From Aeromonas aquatica (GTDB lineage Bacteria; Pseudomonadota; Gammaproteobacteria; Enterobacterales; Aeromonadaceae), in NCBI RefSeq assembly GCF_000764655.1, contig NZ_JRGL01000014.1, positions 1 through 64,000 on the forward strand: DNA of 64,000 nt. Reading direction: 5' to 3'. Positions within the stretch are counted from its first letter, which is position 1. Each line of letters opens with the position of its first letter. Positions 7,100-15,956 of the stretch are shown here, piece by piece. A model generated the notes under the pieces. The model was not told where the DNA came from. It ran no database searches and saw only the letters and a list, made by a program, of their open reading frames with translations. A program made the position numbers and the translations under genes.

Positions 7100-7922
7100 T
7101 CCCTCTATGAATCAGGATCAGGGTCAGCGCCCCTCCGGCCTGCTCAAGTACGCCGCCATCGGCGGGCTGCTGTTCCTGCATATCCCCATCCTGTTCATCT
7201 TCCTCTACGCCTTTACCAGCGAGAGCAAGAGCTACCAGTTTCCGCCACCCGGGCTGACCCTGAAATGGTTCGAGGTGACGCTGAACAGACCCGATGTGTG
7301 GCGCGCCATCCAGCTGTCGCTGGAGGTGGCGGGGCTCGCGACCCTGGCGGCCATGGTGCTCGGCACCCTGGCGGCGGGGGCCATAGCCCGCAGCCGTTTC
7401 TTCGGCCAGGAGGCGGTATCGCTGCTGCTGGTGCTGCCCATCGCCCTGCCCGGCATAGTCACCGGCATAGCGCTGCGCTCCGCCTACGGCCTGCTGGAGA
7501 TCCCGTTCAGCTTCTGGACCATCGTCATCGGCCACGCCACCTTCTGCGTGGTGGTGGTCTACAACAATGCGCTGGCGCGTTTTCGCCGCACCAACCAGTC
7601 GCTGATCGAGGCCTCGATGGACCTCGGCGCCGACGGCTTCCAGACCCTGCGTTATGTGATCCTGCCCAATCTCGCCACCGCCCTGCTAGCGGGGGGCATG
7701 CTGGCGTTCGCGCTGAGCTTTGACGAGGTGATAGTCACCACCTTCACCGCGGGCCAGCAGACCACGCTGCCCATCTGGATGTATCAGGAGCTGATCCGCC
7801 CCCGCGATCGGCCGGTCACCAACGTGGTGGCCCTCATCATAGTGGCCTTCACCACTATCCCCATTCTGCTTGCCTACTACCTCACCCGCGACGGCCAGGA
7901 CGTCGCCGGCAGTGGCAAATAA
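7089..7922 (+). CDS. ydcV: Permease 2 of the polyamine ABC transporter (PotC/YdcV-like)
   Basis: A 277-residue permease with six membrane segments and the EAA motif [22 protein letters not shown] around residue 175. It forms the translocation channel with YdcU. The ATG at 7089 uses a GGGAG that lies in the repeated ydcU tail; a second ATG at 7107 would give 271 residues. Its stop overlaps another ATG (TAATG) that opens a 10-codon frame ending exactly at the next gene's start. Confidence 0.9.
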   Translation: MRSNPSMNQDQGQRPSGLLKYAAIGGLLFLHIPILFIFLYAFTSESKSYQFPPPGLTLKWFEVTLNRPDVWRAIQLSLEVAGLATLAAMVLGTLAAGAIARSRFFGQEAVSLLLVLPIALPGIVTGIALRSAYGLLEIPFSFWTIVIGHATFCVVVVYNNALARFRRTNQSLIEASMDLGADGFQTLRYVILPNLATALLAGGMLAFALSFDEVIVTTFTAGQQTTLPIWMYQELIRPRDRPVTNVVALIIVAFTTIPILLAYYLTRDGQDVAGSGK

Positions 7923-7950
7923 TGACTCAACGCCTGTGCAAGGATGCAAC

Positions 7951-9381
7951 ATGAAGCTCTCTACCCAACTCTTGATCGACGGCCAGTTTGTCACCGGTGA
8001 CGGCCAGGCCGAGCCCATCCTCAACCCGGCCACCGGTGAGCTGCTCGCCTCGGTGCCCGAAGCCTCGTTCGAGCAGGTCAGCCGGGCGGTGAACGGTGCC
8101 CAACGCGCCTTCGCCCAGTGGAGCCGCACCACCCCGGCCCAACGCAGCAACCTGCTGCTGCGCCTCGCCGACGCCATAGAGCGTCACGCCGAGGAGTTCG
8201 CGGCGCTCGAATCCCTCAACTGCGGCAAGCCCTATCTGGCGGTGCTCAATGACGAGCTACCGGCGGTGGTGGACTGCTTCCGCTTCTTCGCCGGGGCGGC
8301 TCGCTGCCTGCAAGGGCCGCTGGCCGGGGAATACATCGAGGGGCACACCAGCATGATCCGCCGGGATCCCATCGGCGTGGTGGGCAGCATAGCGCCCTGG
8401 AACTACCCGTTGATGATGGCCGCCTGGAAGATGGCGCCGGTACTCGCCGCCGGCAATACCGTGGTGCTCAAACCCTCGGAGCAGACCCCGCTCACCGCCC
8501 TGCGCCTGGCCGAGCTCGCCAGCGAGATCTTCCCGCGCGGCGTCATCAACGTCATCTGTGGCCGGGGCGAGAGCGTGGGGGCGCCGCTGGTGGAGCACCC
8601 GCTGGTGCGCATGGTGTCGCTCACCGGCGATATCGCCACCGGCCAGAAGATCCTGCAGAGTGCCGCCCGCACCATGAAGCGAACCCACCTGGAGCTGGGG
8701 GGTAAGGCGCCTGTCATCATCTTCGACGACGCGGACCTGGAGGCCGTGGTGGCGGGCATTCGCACCTTTGGTTTCTACAACGCCGGTCAGGACTGCACCG
8801 CCGCCTGCCGCATCTACGCCCAGGGCAAGATCTACGACAAGTTCGTCGCCGCCATGACCGAGGCCGTGGCCTCCATCAAGGTGGGCAGCCAGCGCGAGGA
8901 AGGGGTGGAGATGGGGCCACTCATCTCGGACAGGCAGCGCAACAGAGTCGCCAGCTTCGTGGAGCGGGCGGTGAGTAGCGGCCATGTTGAGGTCACGGCC
9001 GGCGGCAAGATCCGCCCCGGCAATGGCTTCTTCTTCGAGCCGACCCTGATCGTCGGTGCCCGCCAGGAGGATGAGATAGTGCGGCGCGAGGTGTTCGGCC
9101 CCGTGGTCTCGGTGACCCGCTTCAACGACGCCGAGCAGGTGGTACAGTGGGCCAACGACTCGGACTATGGCCTCGCCTCCTCGGTCTGGACCCGGGATCT
9201 CGGCCTCGCCAGCAAGGTGGCCAGCCACCTGCAATATGGCTGCACCTGGATCAACACCCACTTCATGCTCTGCTCAGAGATGCCCCACGGCGGCATGAAG
9301 ATGTCCGGCTACGGCAAGGATCTCTCCCTCTACGCGCTGGAGGATTACACTGTGCCGCGCCACATCATGGTCAAGCTCTGA
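7951..9381 (+). CDS. patD: Gamma-aminobutyraldehyde dehydrogenase (PatD-like)
   Basis: A 476-residue NAD-dependent aldehyde dehydrogenase that would oxidise 4-aminobutanal (from putrescine) to GABA in the cytoplasm. Visible motifs are the NAD-binding [20 protein letters not shown], the general base in LELGGKAP and the catalytic Cys in [13 protein letters not shown]. It is 474-476 residues as usual for PatD/YdcW, and follows the transporter as in the ydcSTUV-patD arrangement. The ATG at 7951 follows AAGGATG. A 10-codon frame (7922-7954) starts in the ydcV stop and ends with TGA overlapping this ATG, again suggesting coupled translation. Confidence 0.9.
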   Translation: MKLSTQLLIDGQFVTGDGQAEPILNPATGELLASVPEASFEQVSRAVNGAQRAFAQWSRTTPAQRSNLLLRLADAIERHAEEFAALESLNCGKPYLAVLNDELPAVVDCFRFFAGAARCLQGPLAGEYIEGHTSMIRRDPIGVVGSIAPWNYPLMMAAWKMAPVLAAGNTVVLKPSEQTPLTALRLAELASEIFPRGVINVICGRGESVGAPLVEHPLVRMVSLTGDIATGQKILQSAARTMKRTHLELGGKAPVIIFDDADLEAVVAGIRTFGFYNAGQDCTAACRIYAQGKIYDKFVAAMTEAVASIKVGSQREEGVEMGPLISDRQRNRVASFVERAVSSGHVEVTAGGKIRPGNGFFFEPTLIVGARQEDEIVRREVFGPVVSVTRFNDAEQVVQWANDSDYGLASSVWTRDLGLASKVASHLQYGCTWINTHFMLCSEMPHGGMKMSGYGKDLSLYALEDYTVPRHIMVKL

Positions 9382-9389
9382 CAAACGAC

Positions 9390-9416
9390 AAGGCTGGCCC
9401 CGGGGCCAGCCTTGTT
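9390..9416 (+). terminator. Terminator of the polyamine operon
   Basis: AAGGCTGGCC-CCGG-GGCCAGCCTT forms a perfect 10-bp stem followed by GTTG, 8 bases after the patD stop. The U-tract is short, so termination may be leaky; it faces the convergent cox operon. Confidence 0.75.
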
Positions 9417-9478
9417 GCATGGATCCGCATTCCCATCCTACCCTCGGCACGACATCCCCCAGACACAACCTCCGTTCC

Positions 9479-10384
9479 TTATGACAGTCGCCATAACCAG
9501 TGATGATCCAGGATCAGCAGTCCGAACAGCAGCATCAGGTGGTAGATGGAGAAGCGGAAGGTACGCATCGCCTGACCGGGCCGCTCCGAGTACTTCAGCA
9601 ACCAACCATGCCAGCAGAACAACAGGTTCAGCGCCAGGCTGCCGATCAGGTAGAGCAGGCCCGACATGCCGATCAGGTAGGGCAGCAGGCAGATCAGGCT
9701 CAGGATCAACAGGTAGAACAGGATCGCCGTCTTGGTGAACTCTATGCCGTGGGTGACCGGCAACATGGGAATGTTGGCACCGGCATACTCATCGCGCCTG
9801 TGGATCGCCAGCGACCAGAAGTGGGGCGGCGTCCAGGCGAAGACGATCATCACCAGCAGCCAGGGCTCGGCCGAGAGCTGCCCTGTGATGCTGGTCCAGC
9901 CCAGCAGAGGCGGCATGGCCCCCGCCAGCCCGCCGATGACGATGTTCTGCGGCGTGGCCCGCTTCAGCAACAGGGTGTAAACCACCGCGTAACCAAACAG
10001 GCTGGCCAGGGTCAGCCAGGCGGTCAGCGGGTTCACTCCCCAATAGAGCAGGACAAAGCCCAGCAGGGCCAGCCAGAGTGCAAAGGTCATCGCCTGCCGC
10101 GACCCGATCCGCCCTCTGGCGACCGGGCGCCAGCGCGTCCTGCGCATCTGGGCGTCGATGCCGCGATCCAGGGTATGGTTCATGGCCGCCGCCGCAGCCG
10201 CCAATAACCCGATTCCCACCAGGCCCAGCATCATGCGATCCAGCGAGGCGACCGTCGGCTCGGCCAGCAGCATGCCGACCCAGGCCGTCAGCAGCAGCAA
10301 GGCCACCACCCTGGGCTTGGTCAGCTGGTAATAATCCCGCAGCAGCCGGGGGTCGATGACGCGTGCCAAGGGCTTGCTGTTCAT
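9479..10384 (-). CDS. ctaB: Protoheme IX farnesyltransferase (heme O synthase)
   Basis: A 301-residue UbiA-type membrane prenyltransferase that adds the farnesyl group to heme B, giving heme O for the aa3 oxidase. The Asp-rich region NHTLDRGIDAQMRRT (residues ~68-82) and the second motif HRRDEYAGANIPMLP (~residue 195) are present among about nine membrane helices. It is the last gene of the cox operon, and its ATG overlaps the ctaA stop (ATGA). The neighbouring heme A synthase uses its product. Confidence 0.93.
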   Translation of the reverse strand: MNSKPLARVIDPRLLRDYYQLTKPRVVALLLLTAWVGMLLAEPTVASLDRMMLGLVGIGLLAAAAAAMNHTLDRGIDAQMRRTRWRPVARGRIGSRQAMTFALWLALLGFVLLYWGVNPLTAWLTLASLFGYAVVYTLLLKRATPQNIVIGGLAGAMPPLLGWTSITGQLSAEPWLLVMIVFAWTPPHFWSLAIHRRDEYAGANIPMLPVTHGIEFTKTAILFYLLILSLICLLPYLIGMSGLLYLIGSLALNLLFCWHGWLLKYSERPGQAMRTFRFSIYHLMLLFGLLILDHHWLWRLS

Positions 10385-11391
10385 GTCTGGCTCCTGATCG
10401 CCTCAGGCGACAGCGAAGGGGAAAGCAGGGGGCGGGAGATCCGCCCACGGGCCAGCACACAACACACCAGCAGGTGCGCCGCCACCAGGTTGTGCGCGAG
10501 GGCGTTGGCCAGCGGCAGGGCCAGGTGGACGTTCGCCAGCCCCAAGGCAATTTGCACCAGCAGCAGGGCCAGCAAGAGCCCCCCCAGGAAGCGCAACGGG
10601 GCCCCCTGACGGATCAGGGCGAGGGCAAAGCCCCCCACCAGCATGGCGGTGGCAAGGGCCCCCAGACGATGGGCGATATGGATGGTCTGGCGCGCCTCCT
10701 TGCTCAGCACCCCGAACTCATAGCTGGCATGACCCAGCGGCAGGTGGAAGGCGGCCTGCCAATCCAGCTGCTGCTGCCAGCCCGCCTGGCAGACCGGCAG
10801 ATCGACACAGGCCATGGCGGCATAGTTGGCCGAGGTCCAGCCCCCCAGCGCTATCTGCACCAGCAGCACGCCGCAGGCCAGATTGCCCAGCCAGGGCAGG
10901 CCCTGCCCGTAGAGGACGGGGCGGCTCTCGCTCGTCAACTCCATCCGATAGAGCCACAGCAGGGTCAGCAGCGCGAATCCCCCCAGCAGGTGGCTCATCA
11001 CCACCAGAGGATGGAGCGACAACGTCACCGTCCACATGCCCAGCGCCGCCTGCCCGATCACCAGCAGGAGCAAGCCGCCGGCGATATGGCGCAGGCGCGG
11101 CCGGCTGCGCCAGCTCAACACGAACAGGGCCGTGATGAGGCAACCCAGAGCCCCGGCAAAATAGCGGTGCACCATCTCGCTGCGCGCCTTGTGGGGTTCC
11201 AGCGGACTGTCCGGGTAGAGCATGGCGGCCTGCTCGGCATGGGCCGACCGCGGGATGGCCAGGGAGCCGTAGCAACCGGGCCAGTCCGGGCAGGCCAGCC
11301 CCGCATCGGTGAGCCGGGTATAGGCGCCGAGCAGTATGACCAGCATCGCCAGGAGAATGGCGGCCGACACCAGCATCTTCTGCACTCTCAT
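10381..11391 (-). CDS. ctaA: Heme A synthase
   Basis: A 336-residue CtaA/Cox15 membrane protein that oxidises the C8 methyl of heme O to give heme A. Conserved His residues are seen in EMVHRYFAG, LSLHPLVVMSHLLGG, IHIAHRLGAL and LAHNLVAAHLL, and Cys pairs in LACPDWPGCYG and ACVDLPVCQ. The ATG at 11391 is chosen because GAGGTGTGCA precedes it and the first hydrophobic segment begins at once. It overlaps ctaB by four bases. Confidence 0.9.
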   Translation of the reverse strand: MRVQKMLVSAAILLAMLVILLGAYTRLTDAGLACPDWPGCYGSLAIPRSAHAEQAAMLYPDSPLEPHKARSEMVHRYFAGALGCLITALFVLSWRSRPRLRHIAGGLLLLVIGQAALGMWTVTLSLHPLVVMSHLLGGFALLTLLWLYRMELTSESRPVLYGQGLPWLGNLACGVLLVQIALGGWTSANYAAMACVDLPVCQAGWQQQLDWQAAFHLPLGHASYEFGVLSKEARQTIHIAHRLGALATAMLVGGFALALIRQGAPLRFLGGLLLALLLVQIALGLANVHLALPLANALAHNLVAAHLLVCCVLARGRISRPLLSPSLSPEAIRSQT

Positions 11392-11470
11392 TGCACACCT
11401 CGCTGATACTTGAGCCGCTGTAGCAGAGCTGACAGAACGATGGTGGAGGATGCCAGCCTCTGTTTTATGT

Positions 11471-11959
11471 TCATTCGATGCCTCTCTGATACTTGAGCAG
11501 TTGCTGCAGATCCGACAGCACGCCCTTGCCAAACAGCGGCCACTCGGTCGTGCTGGCCGGCACCTCATAGCGCAGTATGGCCAACCCCTGCGGGTCGACC
11601 AGCATCAAATTCCCCGCTTGTATCTCGGCGCGGGTCTCGAGTCTGGGCTCGGCGGTCAGTTGCACCAGCGCCAGCTTGTCCAGGTTGCGGCCAAGGGCGC
11701 TCCGGATCCGCTGCATCAAGACCGGCACCTGCCGGCATTCGGCCTCACAGCGCACGGCCTCCAGGTACACCAGTCGCCATTTGACCTGACTCGAGGGAAG
11801 CGGTTGCAACAGATAGATGTCCCGGCTCAGCCACTGCCCCTTGCTGCGGGTACCGGGCTCATACCAGCCCTGGCGCAGGATCAGCGCCGCCAACAACACC
11901 GGCAGCAGGATCACCAGCGCAAAGAGGGCAGGCACCTTCCATCTTGACCATCTGTTCAT
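11471..11959 (-). CDS. Sco-like cytochrome oxidase assembly protein (degenerate)
   Basis: A 162-residue membrane-anchored protein: an N-terminal helix (VPALFALVILLPVLLAALIL) followed by a periplasmic thioredoxin-like domain. CEAEC, after KWRLVYLEAVR, fits the CxxxC copper site of Sco1/SenC proteins. The usual downstream ligand His is not evident: the corresponding stretch reads NLMLVDPQGLAILRY. It sits between SURF1 and ctaA, where other proteobacteria encode a small putative oxidase-assembly thioredoxin. No other Sco gene is in the operon, so this protein may carry the copper or thiol role. The ATG at 11959 overlaps the SURF1 stop. Confidence 0.65.
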   Translation of the reverse strand: MNRWSRWKVPALFALVILLPVLLAALILRQGWYEPGTRSKGQWLSRDIYLLQPLPSSQVKWRLVYLEAVRCEAECRQVPVLMQRIRSALGRNLDKLALVQLTAEPRLETRAEIQAGNLMLVDPQGLAILRYEVPASTTEWPLFGKGVLSDLQQLLKYQRGIE

Positions 11960-12672
11960 GGGGACAACCTCCTTGTCAGCACCAGCCCGCCCACCAGCAT
12001 CACCAGCGCCAGTCCGAGCCACTGCAGCGCATACGCCCTGTGCTTCTCCGGCGGCATGACATTCTGTTGGTAGTGATAGAGGAACGGGGAACCCTTCTGA
12101 TAAAACACGGCATCGACGAGCTGCGAGCCCAGGATCTGGCTCAGGGCGTCCACCCTGATGGATTGCAGCCGGTTCGGATAGGGGCCAGCCTCGATGTTCT
12201 GACCCAGCAAGATGCCACCGGGCCGGATACGCAGCAGGCCCTCGAGTTCGAGGGTGGGGGGAATCGCCGGCTGTGGCAGCCGTTGCCGCTCGGCAGGGGC
12301 CGGCAGCCAGCCCAGATTGACCAACAGCAGGGGAGAGTGGGCATCGGCACGCACCGGGATGATCACGTCATAGCCGACTTGCTGCTCAACCAGCTGGTTG
12401 TCCAGCAGCCACACATAGGGAGCGACCCACGCCACCCTCCCCCGCAGTGGCATCCCATCGAGGCGCTCAGGATAACGCCAGTCGAGTTCCGCCAGCGTCA
12501 GGGGAGCGGCAAACTGCATTGTGGCCACGTGCCCTAGCCAGGCCTCCTTCTCGGCCGCCCGCTGCCATTGCCAGAGGGCCAGCTTGCACAAACAGGCCGA
12601 CACAACCAGAGTGAATATCAGAACAAACCAGCGCCTGTGATGGAACGGTCGCTGCTTATGCCATGTCGCCAT
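11956..12672 (-). CDS. SURF1-family cytochrome oxidase assembly protein
   Basis: A 238-residue SURF1/Shy1 protein, anchored by one helix at each end (WFVLIFTLVVSACLCKLALWQW and LQWLGLALVMLVGGLVL). The family hallmarks LALWQWQRAAEKE, VNLGWLPAP and the C-terminal HRAYALQWLG are visible. It assists heme A insertion into subunit I. The ATG at 12672 (MATWHK) is the likely start; an ATG at 12681 is possible. It is divergent from the DUF2909 gene, with about 27 bases between starts. Confidence 0.85.
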   Translation of the reverse strand: MATWHKQRPFHHRRWFVLIFTLVVSACLCKLALWQWQRAAEKEAWLGHVATMQFAAPLTLAELDWRYPERLDGMPLRGRVAWVAPYVWLLDNQLVEQQVGYDVIIPVRADAHSPLLLVNLGWLPAPAERQRLPQPAIPPTLELEGLLRIRPGGILLGQNIEAGPYPNRLQSIRVDALSQILGSQLVDAVFYQKGSPFLYHYQQNVMPPEKHRAYALQWLGLALVMLVGGLVLTRRLSP

Positions 12673-12699
12673 GTCGCGCATCTTGTGGAGGGCCCTAAC

Positions 12700-12909
12700 A
12701 TGTTGATCAAGATAGTGCTGGTGCTCATGTTGCTGCTCATCATCGGGCAGCTGTTTCACGCCCTCTGGCTGATGCTGAGTACCGGCCAGGCCGGGCAGAA
12801 AATGTCGGCCCCACTGGGTCGCCGCGTGCTGCTCTCCCTGCTGGTGGTCGTCATCCTGCTGCTCTCGCTGGCGATGGGCTGGCTGGAGCCCAATCCTCGC
12901 CCCTATTAA
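12700..12909 (+). CDS. DUF2909 twin-helix membrane protein
   Basis: A 69-residue protein with two membrane helices (IVLVLMLLLIIGQLFHALWLML and VLLSLLVVVILLLSLAMGWL), matching the DUF2909/'twin transmembrane' family that recurs in cox loci. RBS GGAGGG precedes the ATG. It lies on the opposite strand within the cox operon, between coxC and SURF1, with its stop only 3 bases from the coxC stop. Its function is not established; conservation of place suggests oxidase assembly. Confidence 0.75.
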   Translation: MLIKIVLVLMLLLIIGQLFHALWLMLSTGQAGQKMSAPLGRRVLLSLLVVVILLLSLAMGWLEPNPRPY

Positions 12910-12912
12910 GCC

Positions 12913-13794
12913 TCATAGCAGGTAGACAAATACGAAGAGGCAGAGCCAGACCACGTCAACGAAGTGCCAGTACCAGGCGGCGGCCTGGAAGGCGAAGTGA
13001 CGCTCGGCGGTGAAGTGATCCTTCAGCACTATCCGCAGCCAGATGATCAGCAGGAACACAGTCCCCAGGGTGACATGCAGGCCGTGGAACCCGGTCAGTA
13101 TGAAGAAGGTATTGCCGTAGATGCCGGAGTCAAACTTCAGGCCCAGCTCCCGGTATGCATGAATGTATTCATAACCTTGCAGCCACAGGAAGCTCAGCCC
13201 GAGCAATACGGTACCGAGCAACATCCACTTGAGTCGACTGCGTTTGCCATTCTCCAATCCCATATGTGCGAACAGCAGGGTGACGGAGGAGCTGAGCAGG
13301 ATCAGGGTGTTGACGAGGGGGATCCCATGCCAGGGCATGGCCTGGGTCGTGGTGCCTCCCGGCGTCTTGAGCATGGGCCAGTGCGCCGAGAAATCCGGCC
13401 ACAGCAGCTGGGCCGTCATCGCCTTGTTGCCTGCCCCATCCAGCCAGGGCATGGCGAGCTGGCGGGCATAAAACAGCACCCCGAAAAATGCCAGGAAGAA
13501 CATCACCTCGGAGAAGATGAACCAGACCATGCCCTGTCGGAAGGAGCGATCCATCTGGGCGCTGTACAACCCTGTCATGGACTCGTGGATGATGTGGCGA
13601 AACCAGCCAAACAGCATGTATACCAGCAGGGCAACACCCGCCGTCATCAGATAGGGGCCCACGCCGGCTTGCTTGCTCGCGATTTCATTGACCAGATGGC
13701 CCGCCCCGAAGGCCAGGAGGAACAGCGCCATGGCACCTATGATCGGCCAGCGACTCTGCTCAGGAACATAATAATGCTGGTTCACCTTGGCCAT
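12913..13794 (-). CDS. coxC: Cytochrome c oxidase subunit III
   Basis: A 293-residue membrane protein of the aa3 oxidase with seven predicted helices. Characteristic segments are FRQGMVWFIFSEVMFFLAFF, GYEYIHAYRELGLKFDSGIY, LTGFHGLHVTLGTVFLL and the C-terminal AAWYWHFVDVVWLCLFVFVYL. It has no catalytic metal and stabilises proton uptake by subunit I. It is encoded 2 bases after ctaG in the reverse-strand operon. Confidence 0.95.
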   Translation of the reverse strand: MAKVNQHYYVPEQSRWPIIGAMALFLLAFGAGHLVNEIASKQAGVGPYLMTAGVALLVYMLFGWFRHIIHESMTGLYSAQMDRSFRQGMVWFIFSEVMFFLAFFGVLFYARQLAMPWLDGAGNKAMTAQLLWPDFSAHWPMLKTPGGTTTQAMPWHGIPLVNTLILLSSSVTLLFAHMGLENGKRSRLKWMLLGTVLLGLSFLWLQGYEYIHAYRELGLKFDSGIYGNTFFILTGFHGLHVTLGTVFLLIIWLRIVLKDHFTAERHFAFQAAAWYWHFVDVVWLCLFVFVYLL

Positions 13795-13796
13795 GA

Positions 13797-14351
13797 TTAT
13801 TTCCTCTGTGCGAGCGCCGGGGCCGGCTTGGACTGAGTGATGTCATAGAGCGAATAGGAGAGCGTGATGGTGTTGATATCTTCGGGCAGGGCCGGATCTA
13901 TATAGAACTTGAGCGGCATCGACTTGCTCTCCCCCGCCTGCAACTCCTGACGGTTAAAGCAGAAACATTCCACCTTCTTCAAATAGGCCGCGGCGGGACC
14001 GGGGGAGACCGAGGGCACCGCCTGACCGATCATGGTGCGGTCGGTCGGATTGAACACCCGATAGTTGACCTGCATCATCTCGCCCGGTCGCACCGATAGC
14101 CGCTTCGTCTCCTCGCTGAATTGCCAGGGCATCTGGGTGTCTGCATGGGCCAGAAACTCGACCTGAACGGTGCGTTTGGTGTCGATCACCGCACGCTCGG
14201 CCGAGGCTGGCTGGGCGGCTGTCTTGCCATTGAGGCCGGTGATCCGGCAAAAGACGTCGTAGAGCGGCACCAAGGCAAAGGCAAAACCGAACATAACGAT
14301 GATCACCAGCGCCAGTTTCCTGAGCAGGGGACCGTGATTCACTTGTGTCAT
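13797..14351 (-). CDS. ctaG: CtaG/Cox11 copper-insertion protein
   Basis: A 184-residue Cox11-family protein that delivers copper to the CuB site of subunit I. One N-terminal membrane helix (LALVIIVMFGFAFALVPLYDVFC) is followed by a periplasmic beta-rich domain holding the CFCF copper motif (KKVECFCFNRQEL). PLKFYIDPALPEDINTITLSYS is the usual family end. It lies 9 bases after coxA and 2 before coxC. Confidence 0.94.
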   Translation of the reverse strand: MTQVNHGPLLRKLALVIIVMFGFAFALVPLYDVFCRITGLNGKTAAQPASAERAVIDTKRTVQVEFLAHADTQMPWQFSEETKRLSVRPGEMMQVNYRVFNPTDRTMIGQAVPSVSPGPAAAYLKKVECFCFNRQELQAGESKSMPLKFYIDPALPEDINTITLSYSLYDITQSKPAPALAQRK

Positions 14352-14360
14352 ATGGCCTCC

Positions 14361-15947
14361 CTACTGCACTTCTGGTGGGGTCTTGAAACTGTGGTAAGGC
14401 GGGGGAGAGGGCAAGGTCCACTCTAGCCCTTCCGCCCCCTCCCACACCTGGGCTGTGGCCGGCTTGCCCCCCCTGATACATCTGATCACCCCCCAGACGA
14501 AGAGCAGCTGCGACAGCCCGAAGGCAAAACCACCTATGCTGATAAACATATTGAAATCAGCGAATTGCAACGCATAGTCGGGGATCCGGCGGGGCATGCC
14601 CGCCAGCCCGACGAAGTGCATGGGGAAGAACAGCATGTTGACCGAGATCAGCGAGCACCAGAAGTGCCACTGCCCCAGCCGCTCGTCATACATGTGCCCC
14701 GTCCACTTCGGCAACCAGTAATAAGCCGCGGCCAGGATCGAAAAGACGGCGCCGGTGACCAGCACATAATGGAAATGGGCCACGACAAAATAGGTGTCGT
14801 GATATTGGAAATCGGCCGGGATCATGGCCAGCATCAACCCCGAGAAGCCCCCTATGGTGAACAGGGTAATGAAGGCGATGGCAAACAGCATGGGGGTCTC
14901 GAACGTCAGGGAACCCCGCCACATGGTGGCAACCCAGTTAAATACCTTCACCCCGGTCGGCACCGCGATCAGCATGGTGGCGTACATGAAGAACAGTTCG
15001 GCGACCACCGGCAGCCCAGTCGTAAACATGTGGTGAGCCCAGACCATGAAGGACAGCAACGCTATGCTGCTGGTGGCATAGACCATGGAGCGATAGCCAA
15101 ACAGTTTCTTGCGGGAGAAGGTGGGAATGATGCTGGATACTATGCCAAAGGCCGGCAGTATCATGATGTACACCTCCGGATGGCCAAAGAACCAGAATAT
15201 GTGCTGGAACATCACCGGATCCCCTCCTCCGGCCGCATCGAAGAAGCTGGTACCAAAATACTTGTCCGTCAGCACCATGGTCACCGCCGCCGCCAGTACC
15301 GGCATGACCGCAATGAGCAGGAAGGCCGTGATCAGCCAGGTCCAGACAAACAACGGCATCTTCATCCAGCCCATGCCCGGCGCCCGCAGATTGAAGATGG
15401 TGACGATGACGTTGATGGCCCCCATGATGGATGAGATCCCCATGATATGGATGGCGAAGACGAACAGCGCCGTGCTGTTGCCGCTGTATTTGGTCGACAA
15501 GGGGGCATAGAAGGTCCAGCCCGAACTGGGGCCGCCGCCCTCCATGAACAGGCTCGACAGCAGGATCAGGAAGGCAAACGGCAGGATCCAGAAACTCCAG
15601 TTGTTCATCCGGGGCAGCGCCATGTCCGGCGCCCCGATCATCATGGGGATCAACCAGTTGGCCAGGCCGGTGAAGGCCGGCATCACGGCACCAAAGACCA
15701 TGATGAGGCCGTGTACCGTGGTCATCTGATTGAAGAACAGCGGCTCGACCAGTTGCAGCCCAGGCTGGAACAGCTCGGCCCGGATCACCATGGCCATGGT
15801 GCCGCCGGTGAAGAACATGGCCAGGGCGAAGAGCAGGTAGAGGGTGCCGATATCTTTGTGGTTCGTGGTATAGAGCCAGCGCCTCAGCCCCGATGCCGGC
15901 CGGTGGGAGTGGTCTGCGTGCAGGGTATCCGTGATTCCATCACTCAT
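14361..15947 (-). CDS. coxA: Cytochrome c oxidase subunit I
   Basis: A 528-residue heme-copper oxidase subunit with 12 helices that reduces O2 to water and pumps protons. Metal ligands are visible: VHGLIMVFG (heme a), WFFGHPEVYIMILP (CuB His-Tyr pair), MVWAHHMFTTGLP (CuB) and VVAHFHYVLVTG (heme a3 and a). The Glu in GHPEV marks an A1-type (mitochondrial-like) enzyme. The N-terminus RRWLYTTNHKDIGTLYLLF is canonical. Confidence 0.97.
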   Translation of the reverse strand: MSDGITDTLHADHSHRPASGLRRWLYTTNHKDIGTLYLLFALAMFFTGGTMAMVIRAELFQPGLQLVEPLFFNQMTTVHGLIMVFGAVMPAFTGLANWLIPMMIGAPDMALPRMNNWSFWILPFAFLILLSSLFMEGGGPSSGWTFYAPLSTKYSGNSTALFVFAIHIMGISSIMGAINVIVTIFNLRAPGMGWMKMPLFVWTWLITAFLLIAVMPVLAAAVTMVLTDKYFGTSFFDAAGGGDPVMFQHIFWFFGHPEVYIMILPAFGIVSSIIPTFSRKKLFGYRSMVYATSSIALLSFMVWAHHMFTTGLPVVAELFFMYATMLIAVPTGVKVFNWVATMWRGSLTFETPMLFAIAFITLFTIGGFSGLMLAMIPADFQYHDTYFVVAHFHYVLVTGAVFSILAAAYYWLPKWTGHMYDERLGQWHFWCSLISVNMLFFPMHFVGLAGMPRRIPDYALQFADFNMFISIGGFAFGLSQLLFVWGVIRCIRGGKPATAQVWEGAEGLEWTLPSPPPYHSFKTPPEVQ

Positions 15948-15956
15948 GCCGGCTCC

